From Kytococcus schroeteri (GTDB lineage: Bacteria; Actinomycetota; Actinomycetes; Actinomycetales; Dermatophilaceae), in contig NZ_JBHLVH010000018.1 in the NCBI RefSeq assembly GCF_042433515.1, forward strand, positions 1-64,000: a stretch of DNA of 64,000 nucleotides, in the 5' to 3' direction. Below the pieces are notes generated by a model. It was given only the letters and a program-made list of their open reading frames with translations, was not told the origin of the DNA and did no database searches. Shown here one piece after another: positions 52,756 through 61,785 of this stretch. Position 1 is the first letter of the stretch; each line of letters starts with the position of its first letter. Position numbers and translations under genes: made by a program.

Positions 52756-55164
52756 TCAGCGGCGGGTCGAGCGCTCCACCAGCAGCCAGGCCATCACCGA
52801 GGCCACCGCGTGCAGCAGCAACAGCACCAGCGCGCTGAGCAGGTACACCGGCAGCTCGTGGTCCCACAGCGGGTCCTGGGTGCTGCGGCGCGCGGTCAGG
52901 GTCTGCAGGTCCACCGAGGAGGCCGCCATCGCGTAGCCCCACCGGGTGGGCGAGAGCCACGCCGCCTGCTCCAGCCCGGCCCGGTCCACCACCGGGAACA
53001 GGCCGCCGCTGAGCACGAGCATCACCATCATCGCCACCACCAGGGTGGGCATCACCTGGTCCAGCGTGCGCAGCACCGCCGAGACGCACAGCCCCACCGC
53101 CACGCACGCCGCGGCGCACAGGCCCATGGCCAGGGTGAGCTCCCACCACGACAGGCCGAAGTGCGAGAACTCCGGGCGCCCCGTGTGGGCCAGCGTCACG
53201 GCCACGAGGATGCCGGCCTGCAGCACCGCCACCACCGAGAGCAACGACACCTTGGCCGCCATGTAGGCCAACGGGCGCAGGCCCACCGCGGCCTCCCGGC
53301 TGAAGATCGGCCGCTCGGCCACCAGGTCGCGGATGCTGCCGGCCACGCCCATGAACGCCGCTCCCACGGCCACGATGAGCAGCACCATCATCGGGGAGGA
53401 GGAGGGGCGGGCCTCCATGCTGGGCTCGCGGAACCCCGCATCGCCCGGCACGAGCCAGGAGAGCAGGCCCACGAGCACCGGCATCGCCAGGGTCATGGCC
53501 ACGTACACGGGGTCGGCGGCCATGACGCGCAGCTGGCGCCGGACCACCACCGACCACTGCCGCATCGGCGACTGCTGGCGCACCGGCTCGGAGATCTCCC
53601 CCGCCGGGCGCCGTGCCGGGGCCGGCTGTGGCGGACGGGTGCGGGCGAAGGCGGCCTCCACGCCCTCGGGGTCGGCGGAGACCTGCTCGAAGACGTCGGC
53701 GTGGTTGTCCGCCCCGAAGTGCGGCAGCAGCCCGGCCGGCGGGCCGAAGTAGGCCACGCGTCCGCCGGGGGCCAGCAGCAGCACCCGGTCGCACAGGTCC
53801 AGGTTGGCCACCGAGTGGGTGATGACCGCCACCGTGCGCCCGCCGTCGGCCAGCTCGCGGAAGGTGGTCATGAGGCGCTTGTCCAGGCCCGGGTCGAGGC
53901 CCGAGGTCGGCTCGTCGAGGAACAGCAGGGAGGGCTCGGTGAGCAGCTCCATGGCCACCGAGACGCGCTTGCGCTGCCCACCGGAGAGCCGGTCGATGCG
54001 GGTGCCCGCGTGGGGCGTCAGCGCGAGCGCCTCCATCACCTCGGCCACGCGGGCGGCCCGGGCGGCGGGCTCCACGTCCTCGGGGAAGCGCAGCTCGGCG
54101 GCATAGCCCAGGGCGGCACGCACGGTGAGGTGGCGGTGCACGATGTCGTCCTGCGGCACGATCCCGATGCGGTGGCGCAGCTGGTCGTACGAGGCGTAGA
54201 GGTCCAGCCCGTCGTAGAGCACCTCCCCCTCGGTGGCCGGGCGGGAGCCGGTGAGCGCGCCCAGCAGCGTGGACTTGCCCGCACCCGACGGGCCGATGAC
54301 GGCCAGCAGGCTCGAGCGCGGCAGCTCCAGGTCCACGCCCTGCAGCAGCACCTTGCCCGAGCCGAGGCGCACGCCGAGCCCGTGGGCGGTCAGGGAGACG
54401 TTGCCGTGGTCGCTGCCCATCACCAGGGCGCCGTCGCGCACCCGGAAGGTCGCGTGGCCCACGGCCAGGCGCTGCCCCTCGGTGAGCAGGCCGGACTCCA
54501 CGCGCTGGCCCTCCAGGTAGGTGCCGTTGCTGGAGCCCAGGTCGGTGACGGCGAACCCCTCGGGCCGGGCCTCCAGACGCACGTGGCGGCGGCTGACGAG
54601 CAGGTCCTCCACCTGGATGTCGCAGTCGCGCTCGCGGCCGATGGTGAGCACCTGGCCGGGCTGCAGGTGCCAGCTGCCCTCGGTGCGGGCGGTGGCGTCG
54701 TCGGGGGTGGTGATGGTGGCAGTCGGTGCGCCCGGGAGGGGGCCGGTGCCGTCGAGGGGGTGGAGGCGGGTGGCCTCCGGCGGGGCCGGCTCGGCGGGTG
54801 CGGGCTCGGCGGGTGCGGGCTCGGCGGGTGCAGGCTCCGGCTCCGGCTCGGGCTGCGGCGCGGGCTCGGCGGCGGCCTCCACGGCCACGGTGTGACCCCC
54901 CTCGCCCAGCCCGATGTGCTGCCCCGGGTGCACCGGCGCCGAGTCCGCGACCCGCGCCCCGTCGAGGAAGGTGCCGGCCGTGCTGCCGAGGTCCTGCACC
55001 CACCAGACGCCCTCATACAGCACCACGCGGGCGTGCCGGCGGGAGACGGCCAGGTCCGGCACCATCACGTCGGCCTCGATGCTGCGCCCGATGACGGCGC
55101 CCTCCGGTGAGGGTGGGACGGTGAACTCCGCCGATGCCGTGCGCAGGACGATTCGCGGTGCCAT
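52756..55164 (-). CDS. FHA-domain ABC transporter (Rv1747-like)
   Basis: This is an 802-residue single-chain half-transporter. FHA domain 1 spans about residues 1-95 (IGRSIEADVMV, SRRHARVV, GSTAGTFL). A linker of PAPAE repeats follows (15-bp DNA repeats at 54788-54832). FHA domain 2 spans about 165-250 (IGRERDCDIQV, SRRHVRLE, GSSNGTYL). The ATPase follows (Walker A GPSGAGKST, signature LSGGQRKRVSVAME, Walker B LLFLDEPTSGLD), and then an ABC-2 membrane domain with about six helices. FHA domains bind phosphothreonine, so Ser/Thr-kinase control is expected from the mycobacterial relative. No kinase lies adjacent. The cargo is unknown. Confidence 0.9.
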   Translation of the reverse strand: MAPRIVLRTASAEFTVPPSPEGAVIGRSIEADVMVPDLAVSRRHARVVLYEGVWWVQDLGSTAGTFLDGARVADSAPVHPGQHIGLGEGGHTVAVEAAAEPAPQPEPEPEPAPAEPAPAEPAPAEPAPPEATRLHPLDGTGPLPGAPTATITTPDDATARTEGSWHLQPGQVLTIGRERDCDIQVEDLLVSRRHVRLEARPEGFAVTDLGSSNGTYLEGQRVESGLLTEGQRLAVGHATFRVRDGALVMGSDHGNVSLTAHGLGVRLGSGKVLLQGVDLELPRSSLLAVIGPSGAGKSTLLGALTGSRPATEGEVLYDGLDLYASYDQLRHRIGIVPQDDIVHRHLTVRAALGYAAELRFPEDVEPAARAARVAEVMEALALTPHAGTRIDRLSGGQRKRVSVAMELLTEPSLLFLDEPTSGLDPGLDKRLMTTFRELADGGRTVAVITHSVANLDLCDRVLLLAPGGRVAYFGPPAGLLPHFGADNHADVFEQVSADPEGVEAAFARTRPPQPAPARRPAGEISEPVRQQSPMRQWSVVVRRQLRVMAADPVYVAMTLAMPVLVGLLSWLVPGDAGFREPSMEARPSSSPMMVLLIVAVGAAFMGVAGSIRDLVAERPIFSREAAVGLRPLAYMAAKVSLLSVVAVLQAGILVAVTLAHTGRPEFSHFGLSWWELTLAMGLCAAACVAVGLCVSAVLRTLDQVMPTLVVAMMVMLVLSGGLFPVVDRAGLEQAAWLSPTRWGYAMAASSVDLQTLTARRSTQDPLWDHELPVYLLSALVLLLLHAVASVMAWLLVERSTRR

Positions 55165-55243
55165 CTCAACCTTTCCCCGGGGAGTCTGCCGACAGGTTAG
55201 GTCACGCCCACGGGCACCGGGCGGGCCGCCCCGCCTGCCGCCC

Positions 55244-57109
55244 TCAGGTGCGCGTCATGAACTCCTCGGGCCGCAACGCGCGCTCCACGATGCGCACGTC
55301 ACCCAGCCGGGCGCGCGTCACCGCATCGAGCACGCCGTCCCAGGTGTACGCACCCACCAGCCACCGGCGCCCCAGCGTGGCCAGGCCCCGGTTGCGGGTG
55401 AGCGGGTTGCGCACCACGGGGCAGCCCTCCACGTACATCGTGGTGTGACGGCCGTCGTTCACCACCGCCACGTGCCACCAGCGGTCCGTGTGCAGCTCGT
55501 GGCCCCAGTTCGTCAGGCCCGTGTCCTGCGAGGTGGGGTAGGCCACCCACTGCAGCTGCCGCTCCCCCGAGAGGCTCAGCGTCACCACCGGCTCCTCCGC
55601 GTCGCCGCCGTGCTTGCCGGCCTCGGCAGCCGTGCCCTCGCGGCTCAGCAGGGCGGTCCAGGCGTCGCGGCCGGTCCACTCGGCGGGGAGGCGGAAGAAC
55701 ACCTCCACCGTGTACCCGCGCTCGAAAGTGGCGTCGTTGAGCGGCGCCTCGGCCACCGTGTGCAGGTGGTCGCCCACCGCCTTCTCGGCTCCCCCCATCG
55801 CGATGCTGGTGCGTCCCGGCTGCTCCGGGTGGTGGTCGGCCACCACCCACAGCGGGGCGCCGGCGGACACCACCTCGAGGTGGTTGCCGTGGCCGGAGAG
55901 GTCGCGCACCCGCTGGCCGGGGCGCAGCACGTCCCCGTCGCGCCCCTCCCACCGCCAGTACGCCACGGTGCCGGGCACCAACGCCTCGCGGACGGGCTGG
56001 CCGGGCAGCTCCGGGGCGGGCGCGAAATCCGCGAAGCGCGCGTCGAAGTCGATCTCCACCGTGAAGCGGTCCAGATCGCCGGTGACCACCAGCTCCTCGG
56101 CCATGAGCTCGTTGCGCCGCCCGGGATCCCGCTCGGTCACCCACGGCGCCAGGGTCTCCACGTCGATGACGCCGCGCGCCAGGTCGAAGCGGTAGAGCCG
56201 CACCATGGCCGCTCCGCCGTAGTAGCGCTGCTGGTAGTTGGCCAGGTGCAGGTGCACCTCGTGGCCGGCGTCGTTGACCATCGTGGTGCGACCGGACGGC
56301 CAGAAGTGACCGTTGAGCGTGAGGAACACGTGGTCGTGGCGGCGCACCAGGCGGTCCCACAGCTGCTGGCCGTACTCCGACGGGGCGGCCACGCCGTCTC
56401 CCGCATCGGCCTGCACGAGGTCGTGCGTGGTGAGGACGGTGGGCAGGCGGTGGGTGCGCAGCACGGCATCGGCCCAGGCGAAGCCGGCCTCCGAGAGGCG
56501 CCAGTCCAGGGCCAGCACCATCCAGTCGCGGCCGGCGGCGGTGAAGCGGTGGGCGGTGCTGTAGCCGTCCGGGCTGACGGCCACCACGCCGGGCTCGCGG
56601 GTGGAGCGGCGGAAGGCGCCCAGGTAGGGGGTGGCGCCGCGAGCGTCGGTGGTGTCCCCGCCCACGTCGTGGTTGCCGGCCAGCAGCGAGTACGGGATGC
56701 CGCTGTGGCGCAGTCGCCTCCAGGCGCGGTCGAAGGCGTTCACCTCGTGGGGCAGGCCGTTCTCGGTGAGGTCGCCCAGGTGGGCCAGGAAGGCGATGCC
56801 CTGCCGCTGGCGCTCGCGCTGCAGGTAGCGCAGCGAGGCGGTGAGCGGCTCGGGGTGGATCGAGTCGTCGTCGAACAGGTACTGCGTGTCCGGCATGACG
56901 GCCAGGGTGAACTGCTGGTCGCCCACGGGCTGGGGCCTGGACCGGCGGGCGGCCACGGGCTCGGGGGCCTCTGCGGCGTCGGCGGGCGTGGCCCCGGCGG
57001 GGCCACCCAGACCCGTCAGGACACCGGTGAGCCCGGCGGTGCCGCTACCCAGGATGACGGCACGGCGGGAAGGGGTGGCGCCATCGGCGCAGGTGTTCTC
57101 ACGGCACAT
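55244..57109 (-). CDS. exported metallophosphoesterase with a LamG-like domain
   Basis: This is a 621-residue precursor. A probable Tat signal (SRRAVILGSGTAGLTGVLTGLGG) is followed by a calcineurin-like phosphoesterase (MPDTQYL, HLGDLTENG, LAGNHDVGG, TTHDLV, LNGHFW). After a linker, a C-terminal concanavalin/LamG-type domain follows (HLEVVSAGAPLWVV, YTVEVFFRLPAEW, HVAVVNDGRHTTMYVEG). The last metal motif reads GHFW rather than the common GHxH, so one ligand may be absent or replaced. The ATG at 57109 is preferred. The substrate is unknown; extracellular phosphoester breakdown is likely. Confidence 0.82.
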   Translation of the reverse strand: MCRENTCADGATPSRRAVILGSGTAGLTGVLTGLGGPAGATPADAAEAPEPVAARRSRPQPVGDQQFTLAVMPDTQYLFDDDSIHPEPLTASLRYLQRERQRQGIAFLAHLGDLTENGLPHEVNAFDRAWRRLRHSGIPYSLLAGNHDVGGDTTDARGATPYLGAFRRSTREPGVVAVSPDGYSTAHRFTAAGRDWMVLALDWRLSEAGFAWADAVLRTHRLPTVLTTHDLVQADAGDGVAAPSEYGQQLWDRLVRRHDHVFLTLNGHFWPSGRTTMVNDAGHEVHLHLANYQQRYYGGAAMVRLYRFDLARGVIDVETLAPWVTERDPGRRNELMAEELVVTGDLDRFTVEIDFDARFADFAPAPELPGQPVREALVPGTVAYWRWEGRDGDVLRPGQRVRDLSGHGNHLEVVSAGAPLWVVADHHPEQPGRTSIAMGGAEKAVGDHLHTVAEAPLNDATFERGYTVEVFFRLPAEWTGRDAWTALLSREGTAAEAGKHGGDAEEPVVTLSLSGERQLQWVAYPTSQDTGLTNWGHELHTDRWWHVAVVNDGRHTTMYVEGCPVVRNPLTRNRGLATLGRRWLVGAYTWDGVLDAVTRARLGDVRIVERALRPEEFMTRT

Positions 57110-57224
57110 GCGCCGGACCGTACGCAGGGCGCGTGGCCCCACCGTGTCGTGGTGGTGGCGCTCCGATGGCGTGCCGGTGACCCGCCGCGGAACGCCCGCC
57201 GCGGGCGACGCCCCGCCACGACGG

Positions 57225-57620
57225 TCAGCCCAGCGCGGACTCGAGGTCGGTGTGCGTGAAGTCCTCCCCCACGAACAGCAGCGGCTCGCCCCGTTCGGCC
57301 GCCAGGGCGTAGGTGTAGCAGTCCCCCAGGTTCAGGCGGGCGGCGGACCCGCTGCCCCGCCCGAAGTCACGGTGGGCCTCCCGCGCCAGCCGGGCGTGCT
57401 CCACGGTGAGCGGCACCAACTCGATGCCGAGCACCTCGAACAGCTCGTCCAGTCGCCGTCGCGTCGCGGCCGTCCCGCGGCGGTCCACCACCACGGCGCA
57501 CTCCACGTACGTGGCGGTGGACATGGCCAGCGAGGGCGCCTCGGTCAGGACGCGCAGGATCTCCTCGCTCCCCTCCTCACCCTGCAGCACCGCCACCACC
57601 GCCGAACTGTCCACGATCAT
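57225..57620 (-). CDS. vapC: VapC-type PIN-domain toxin
   Basis: This 131-residue PIN ribonuclease begins MIVDSSAVVAVL (D4). The acidic set continues with YVECAVV, DCYTYALAA and FVGEDF, as needed for Mg2+-dependent RNA cleavage. The ATG overlaps the antitoxin stop by 4 bp. The pair is a canonical VapBC module. It is convergent with nothing nearby and downstream of its antitoxin only. Confidence 0.92.
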   Translation of the reverse strand: MIVDSSAVVAVLQGEEGSEEILRVLTEAPSLAMSTATYVECAVVVDRRGTAATRRRLDELFEVLGIELVPLTVEHARLAREAHRDFGRGSGSAARLNLGDCYTYALAAERGEPLLFVGEDFTHTDLESALG

Positions 57621-57883
57621 CGGGGAAGCCCCTGCTCGTCGTAGAGGTCGGCGAGGTCGGCGCTGAGCGACTCCCCGTCATCAAGGGAGAGACCGTTGCG
57701 GATCTGCTGCACCAGCACCGTGGCCCGCTCGAAGCGCCCCTCCGCCGCCCCCTCGGTGGCCCCGTGCCGCGCGAGGTACTCCTCGAGGGCGGCCTCCAGC
57801 GCGCTGGTCTGCGTGGTGCCACGCACCTGGGCGGCCTGCCGTGCCAGCTCGTGCACCCGCTCGTTCTTGATGTTGAGCGCCAT
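57617..57883 (-). CDS. vapB: VapB-type antitoxin
   Basis: This 88-residue protein starts MALNIKNERVHELARQAAQ, the N-terminus of the Rv0623-like VapB class. That region forms a DNA-binding dimer, and the C-terminus blocks the toxin. It is first in the pair. Upstream (57884-57910) an imperfect dyad CACCCG/CGGGTTAC with nearby GTGTA words may be the autoregulatory operator. The much longer frame running upstream is not coding. Confidence 0.88.
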   Translation of the reverse strand: MALNIKNERVHELARQAAQVRGTTQTSALEAALEEYLARHGATEGAAEGRFERATVLVQQIRNGLSLDDGESLSADLADLYDEQGLPR

Positions 57884-57928
57884 GACTACACCGTACACCC
57901 GTCGGGTTACACCATGGAACCCTCTCGC

Positions 57929-57934
57929 TACGAT
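57929..57934 (+). promoter_or_regulatory. -10 box of a leaderless YjbQ transcript
   Basis: TACGAT lies 6 bp before the ATG at 57941, so transcription should start at or next to the A of the start codon. No ribosome site is present, consistent with leaderless translation. Confidence 0.55.
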
Positions 57935-57940
57935 GACGGC

Positions 57941-58345
57941 ATGGAGACCACCACCCGCGAGTACCGGACCGGCGACCAGGACGTGGTGCTGGACATCACC
58001 GGCGACTGCGAGGGCTTCGTCGCCGGCCGGGGCGACGGCCTGCTGCAGCTGTTCGTGCCCCACGCCACCGCCGGCATCGCCGTGATGGAGACCGGCGCCG
58101 GCAGCGATGACGACCTGCTCGCCGCCCTGGCCGACCTGCTCCCCGCCGACGACCGCTGGCGCCACGCGCACGGCACCCCCGGGCACGGCCGCTCGCACGT
58201 GATGCCCGCCATCGTGCCGCCGCACGCCACCGTGCCCGTGGTGGGCGGGCGCATGATGCTGGGCACCTGGCAGTCGGTCTGCCTGGTGGACCTCAACGTG
58301 GACAACCCCGTGCGGACGGTGCGGTTCAGCTTCCTGGCCGACTGA
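57941..58345 (+). CDS. YjbQ/UPF0047-family protein
   Basis: This 134-residue single-domain protein shows the family's PHATAGIAVMETGAGSDDDLL, HGTPGHGRSHVMPAIVPPHATVPVVGGRMMLGTWQSVCLVDL and a C-terminal beta strand. Members have weak thiamine-phosphate-synthase activity in vitro, but their true role is unsettled. The conserved histidines and the GHGRSH motif are present. It is divergent from vapBC and probably expressed from a leaderless promoter. Confidence 0.9.
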   Translation: METTTREYRTGDQDVVLDITGDCEGFVAGRGDGLLQLFVPHATAGIAVMETGAGSDDDLLAALADLLPADDRWRHAHGTPGHGRSHVMPAIVPPHATVPVVGGRMMLGTWQSVCLVDLNVDNPVRTVRFSFLAD

Positions 58346-58400
58346 GGCGGGCCGGGCCGGACGACTGGGCCACCCCGCCCCGGCCCACCGCGCCGCCATC

Positions 58401-59453
58401 TCAGGGGCGGATGACGGTGATCCCACCACCGGGCGCCGCCCCCAGCTCCGCGAGCGCCGCGGGGGCGTCCTCGAGGCCCACCTCACGCCCGACCAACCCC
58501 TCCAGCGCGATGCCGGGACGCCCGCCGGAGCCGGTGACGAGCTCCAGCATCGCGGGGTAGTCGCGCGCCGCCAGGCCGTGCGTGCCGTGGACGGCCAGCT
58601 CCCAGGCGACCACGCGGTCCATCGGCAGCGCGGTCCGGGCGGCCTCGCCGAGCAGCAGCCCCACCTGCACGTGGCGTCCGCGGCGCCGCAGGCCGAGCAC
58701 CGAGGCCAGCGCGGCTGCCGGCGAGCCGAAGGCGTCGAGCGAGACGTGCGCTCCCCCATCGGTCAGGTCGTGCACGGCCTCGCCGACCTGCTCGGGTGAC
58801 AGGCCGCGGGCGTCCAGCGTGCCCTCGGCGCCCAGGGCACGGGCGCGCTCCAACGCGGTCGGCGCCATGTCGACGGCCACCACGCGGGCCCCCAGCGCAC
58901 GGGCGATCAGCACCGCCGACAACCCCGCGCCACCGGCCCCGTGCACGGCGACCCACTGTCCGGGCCCGACGCCGCCGTGGGTCACCAGCGCGCGGTAGGA
59001 GGTGGCGAAGCGGCAGCCCAGGGCGGCGGCGTGCACGTCATCGAGGGCGTCGGGCAGGGCGACGAGGTTGTGGTCGGCGGCGTGGAGGGCCACCTGCTCG
59101 GCCCAGGACCCCCAGCCGGTGAAGCCGGGCTGCGTCTGCTGCGGGCAGACCTGGCTCTCGCCGGCTGCGCAGGTGGGGCAGGCGCCGCATCCGCACACGA
59201 AGGGGGTGGTCACGCGGTCGCCCACGCTCCAGCGGGTGACGCCCTCGCCGACCTGGCGGATGGTGCCGGCGAGCTCGTGGCCGGGGACGTGCGGCAGGGG
59301 CAACGGGTCGTGCCCCATCCAGGCGTGCCAGTCGGAGCGGCACACGCCGGTCGCGCTGACGTCGAGCACCACGCCGCCGGGCGGGCAGGCCGGCTCGGGC
59401 ACCTCCCGGACGGTTGGCAGGGCCCCGACCTCGTCGATCACCACGGCGCGCAT
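58401..59453 (-). CDS. zinc-dependent alcohol dehydrogenase (MDR family)
   Basis: This is a 350-residue NAD(P)-dependent dehydrogenase. Catalytic zinc ligands are C38 (GVCRSD), H59-E60 and the cysteine in AALGCRFAT. The structural zinc site is C89-x2-C92-x2-C95-x7-C103. The Rossmann loop is GAGGAGLS. The specific alcohol cannot be told from sequence. The start is the ATG at 59453, and upstream frame extension overlaps the divergent acetyltransferase. It stands alone, with no operon partner. Confidence 0.9.
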   Translation of the reverse strand: MRAVVIDEVGALPTVREVPEPACPPGGVVLDVSATGVCRSDWHAWMGHDPLPLPHVPGHELAGTIRQVGEGVTRWSVGDRVTTPFVCGCGACPTCAAGESQVCPQQTQPGFTGWGSWAEQVALHAADHNLVALPDALDDVHAAALGCRFATSYRALVTHGGVGPGQWVAVHGAGGAGLSAVLIARALGARVVAVDMAPTALERARALGAEGTLDARGLSPEQVGEAVHDLTDGGAHVSLDAFGSPAAALASVLGLRRRGRHVQVGLLLGEAARTALPMDRVVAWELAVHGTHGLAARDYPAMLELVTGSGGRPGIALEGLVGREVGLEDAPAALAELGAAPGGGITVIRP

Positions 59454-59531
59454 GGGGGGCAGGGTAGGTGAGGGGGTGCACGGCGGTGCGCGGACCCGCA
59501 CCTCGCCCCCGCCCTGTGGCAGCCTCCCTGC

Positions 59532-60083
59532 ATGGTTGATGACCTGACTGTGCGCCCCATCCGCGCCGAGGAATGGCGCCGGGTGCGCGACCTTCGACTG
59601 ACCGCGCTGCAGGACCCGGACGCGGAGATCGCCTTCTACACGCGCTACGCGGAGGCCGCCGCACGCACCGACGAGCAGTGGCGCGAGAACGCGCTGGCGT
59701 GGTCGGGTGACGGCCCCGGGGCGACCGGGCGGCAGTTCGTCGCCACCACCTCCGATGGGGTGTGGGTCGCCTCGCTGGTGTGCCTCGTCCAGCGGGCGGG
59801 CGAGCCGGAGTTCGGGGGCGGCACCATCCCGTCCGACCGCGGCCAGCTGTTGGGCGTGTACGTCGACCCGGCGTACCGCGGGCGGGGGCTGCTCGGCCGG
59901 TTCACGGAGGCGGCGGCCGAGTGGGCACGCGAGCGGGGGTTGGGGGCGCTGTCGCTGTGGGTGCACGAGGACAACGCCCGGGCCCGAGCTGCCTACGCGC
60001 GCCTGGGATTCCGGCCCACCGGCGTCACGGCCTACGAGGCGATGGGCCCTGAGCTGCAGATGGAGCGGACCCTGGCGGGGTAG
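59532..60083 (+). CDS. GNAT-family N-acetyltransferase
   Basis: This 183-residue protein has an N-terminal TVRPIRAEEWRRVRDLRLTAL start, a central LLGVYVDPAYRGRGLLGRF acetyl-CoA loop and LSLWVHEDNARARAAYARLGFRPTGV at the C-terminus. The substrate is unknown. It is divergent from the alcohol dehydrogenase with a 78-bp gap. Confidence 0.87.
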   Translation: MVDDLTVRPIRAEEWRRVRDLRLTALQDPDAEIAFYTRYAEAAARTDEQWRENALAWSGDGPGATGRQFVATTSDGVWVASLVCLVQRAGEPEFGGGTIPSDRGQLLGVYVDPAYRGRGLLGRFTEAAAEWARERGLGALSLWVHEDNARARAAYARLGFRPTGVTAYEAMGPELQMERTLAG

Positions 60084-60182
60084 GCGCCGGCGCCCCCGCG
60101 CCACGGCTGGGACTGACGCCGGGGCGCCACCGCCTCTGGTACCCATGACGGGAGCGGCTGGCACGGCCGCGTCCGCTTCAGC

Positions 60183-60239
60183 TCACGCCACCCCCATGAC
60201 GAGGATCAGCAGCAGCACCGTCGCGAGCAGCACCCACAT
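60183..60239 (-). CDS. 18-residue hydrophobic peptide downstream of the YjiH-like gene
   Basis: GGGAGG lies 6 nt upstream of an ATG that opens MWVLLATVLLLILVMGVA, a single membrane helix with no other content. The start is 29 bp after the stop of the YjiH-like gene on the same strand. Small hydrophobic subunits accompany some bacterial transporters, and this may be one. Without protein evidence it stays a candidate. Confidence 0.45.
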   Translation of the reverse strand: MWVLLATVLLLILVMGVA

Positions 60240-60268
60240 ACGGACCTCCCTCGGATCGGGCGGCCTCG

Positions 60269-61630
60269 TCAGAACACCACGTGCGCCACCGGCACGGTGA
60301 ACAGCAGCGTCAGCACCACGCGCTCGAACCAGATGATCACCAGGTCGCGGATGCGCAGCGGGATCTCCGTGGCGAGGATGCACGGCACCACCGCGGAGAA
60401 GAAGATGATCTGGCTGACGCACACCACGGCCACGGTGAACCGGGTGACCATCGAGGCGTCGGCCACCAGCGCCGCGGGCAGGAACATCTCGGCGATGCCG
60501 AGCGCGCTCGCCTTGGCGGCCAGCATCGGCTCGGGCAGACCCAGCAGCGCGGTGATCGGGTAGAAGACGTAGGCCAGCCAGTCGAACAGCGGCGTGTACT
60601 CGGCCAGCAGCAACCCGGCCAGGCCCACCGAGAGGATCGACGGCAGGATCGCCATGGCCATGAGCAGGCCGTCGCGCAGGTTCTCCCAGATGCTGCGGCC
60701 CAGCGAGGGCGCGGTGGCGGCCTGCTCGTCGGCGGCGCGCCACGCGGCGGCCAGACGGGAGCCGGTGGGGCGCTCCTCGGGCTCCACCTCCTGCCCCTGG
60801 TACCCGGTGGTGGGGATGGAGCGCAGCGGCCAGATGTGCACGGTGACGGCGGTGACCGCGAAGGTGATGACCAGGGAGCCCCAGAAGTAGGTGGACCAGT
60901 GCCCCATCAGGTCCAGCGCCTTGGCCACCACCACCATGAACGTGGCCGAGACGGTGGAGAACCCGGTGGCAATGATGGCGGCCTCCTGGGCCGAGTAGCG
61001 GCCCTCCTTGTAGACGCGGTCGGTGATGAGCAGGCCCAGTGAGTAGCTGCCCACGAAGGAGGCCACGGCATCGATGGCGGAGCGGCCCGGGGTACGGAAC
61101 ACGGGGCGCATGACCGGCTGCATGAGCACGCCGACGAACTCCATGAGCCCGTAGCCCACCAGGAGCGTCAGGAAGACGGCACCCACGGGGATGAGCAGCC
61201 CCACGGAGACCACCACCTTGTCCCACAGGAAGGGGCCCATGCCGGGGTCGGCGAGCCAGGCCGGCATGCGGTCGAACACGATGAGGCAGCCCACCACGGC
61301 ACCGACGACCTTGGCGGCGCTGAAGACGAGGTCGGTGGTGCTGCGCCGCCAGGTGCCCTGCACGAAGGGCCACACGGCACCGGCCACCACCATGGCCAGC
61401 AGCACCCACGGGACGGCCTGCGGCACCGCGCCCTTGAACCAGGTGACGATGTGGTCCAGGGCGATGGAGTTGGTGCCGTTGACGGTGAACGGCACGAAGA
61501 ACGCCGCGATGCCGACGAGGCTGGCCAGCACGCTGCGCACCAGTTGGGCGGGGGTGGCGCGGGGGCCCTGGGCATGGGGGCGGGTGGGGTCCTCCCGGGG
61601 GACGGCGGGGAAGCGGGTCTGGGAACTCAT
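60269..61630 (-). CDS. YjiH-family nucleoside-recognition (GATE) membrane protein
   Basis: This is a 453-residue polytopic protein. Two GATE-type segments (VGYGLMEFVGVLMQPVMRPVF with SYSLGLLITDRVYKEGRYS, and the second half KASALGIAEMFLPAALVADAS with VSQIIFFSAVVPCILATEIPL) are characteristic of YjiH. Family members are thought to be transporters of unknown substrate. ATG codons at 61630 and 61639 are both possible, with no ribosome site. It is divergent from a GntP-type permease. The gap holds a near copy of the GntR operator found at 17.16 kb. Confidence 0.83.
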   Translation of the reverse strand: MSSQTRFPAVPREDPTRPHAQGPRATPAQLVRSVLASLVGIAAFFVPFTVNGTNSIALDHIVTWFKGAVPQAVPWVLLAMVVAGAVWPFVQGTWRRSTTDLVFSAAKVVGAVVGCLIVFDRMPAWLADPGMGPFLWDKVVVSVGLLIPVGAVFLTLLVGYGLMEFVGVLMQPVMRPVFRTPGRSAIDAVASFVGSYSLGLLITDRVYKEGRYSAQEAAIIATGFSTVSATFMVVVAKALDLMGHWSTYFWGSLVITFAVTAVTVHIWPLRSIPTTGYQGQEVEPEERPTGSRLAAAWRAADEQAATAPSLGRSIWENLRDGLLMAMAILPSILSVGLAGLLLAEYTPLFDWLAYVFYPITALLGLPEPMLAAKASALGIAEMFLPAALVADASMVTRFTVAVVCVSQIIFFSAVVPCILATEIPLRIRDLVIIWFERVVLTLLFTVPVAHVVF

Positions 61631-61679
61631 GGGCGCCATGCAACCGACAGGTCGCGCGGGGCGACACCCCCGCGCGCCG

Positions 61680-61692
61680 ATGGTTGAACAAT
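61680..61692. promoter_or_regulatory. second GntR-type operator
   Basis: The 13 bp at 61680-61692 read ATTGTTCAACCAT on the minus strand, one mismatch from the ATTGTTCAACAAT core at 17.16 kb. On the plus strand, TTATCT (61695-61700) follows directly and could be the -10 box of the permease gene. The site lies between the divergent YjiH-like and GntP-like genes. Confidence 0.62.
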
Positions 61693-61785
61693 CGTTATCT
61701 GGGGGTGGACGGCCACCCGGCCGCATCGCATCGAGTGACGGGAGTCACAATGCGTGCACGTCCCGTCCCCGATCCCAGGAACGCC

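Noticed and set aside
57110..57224. Doubled CCCGCCGCGG in the gap before the metallophosphoesterase
   Set aside because: It is a short direct repeat in very GC-rich DNA without strong dyad symmetry, compatible with chance.
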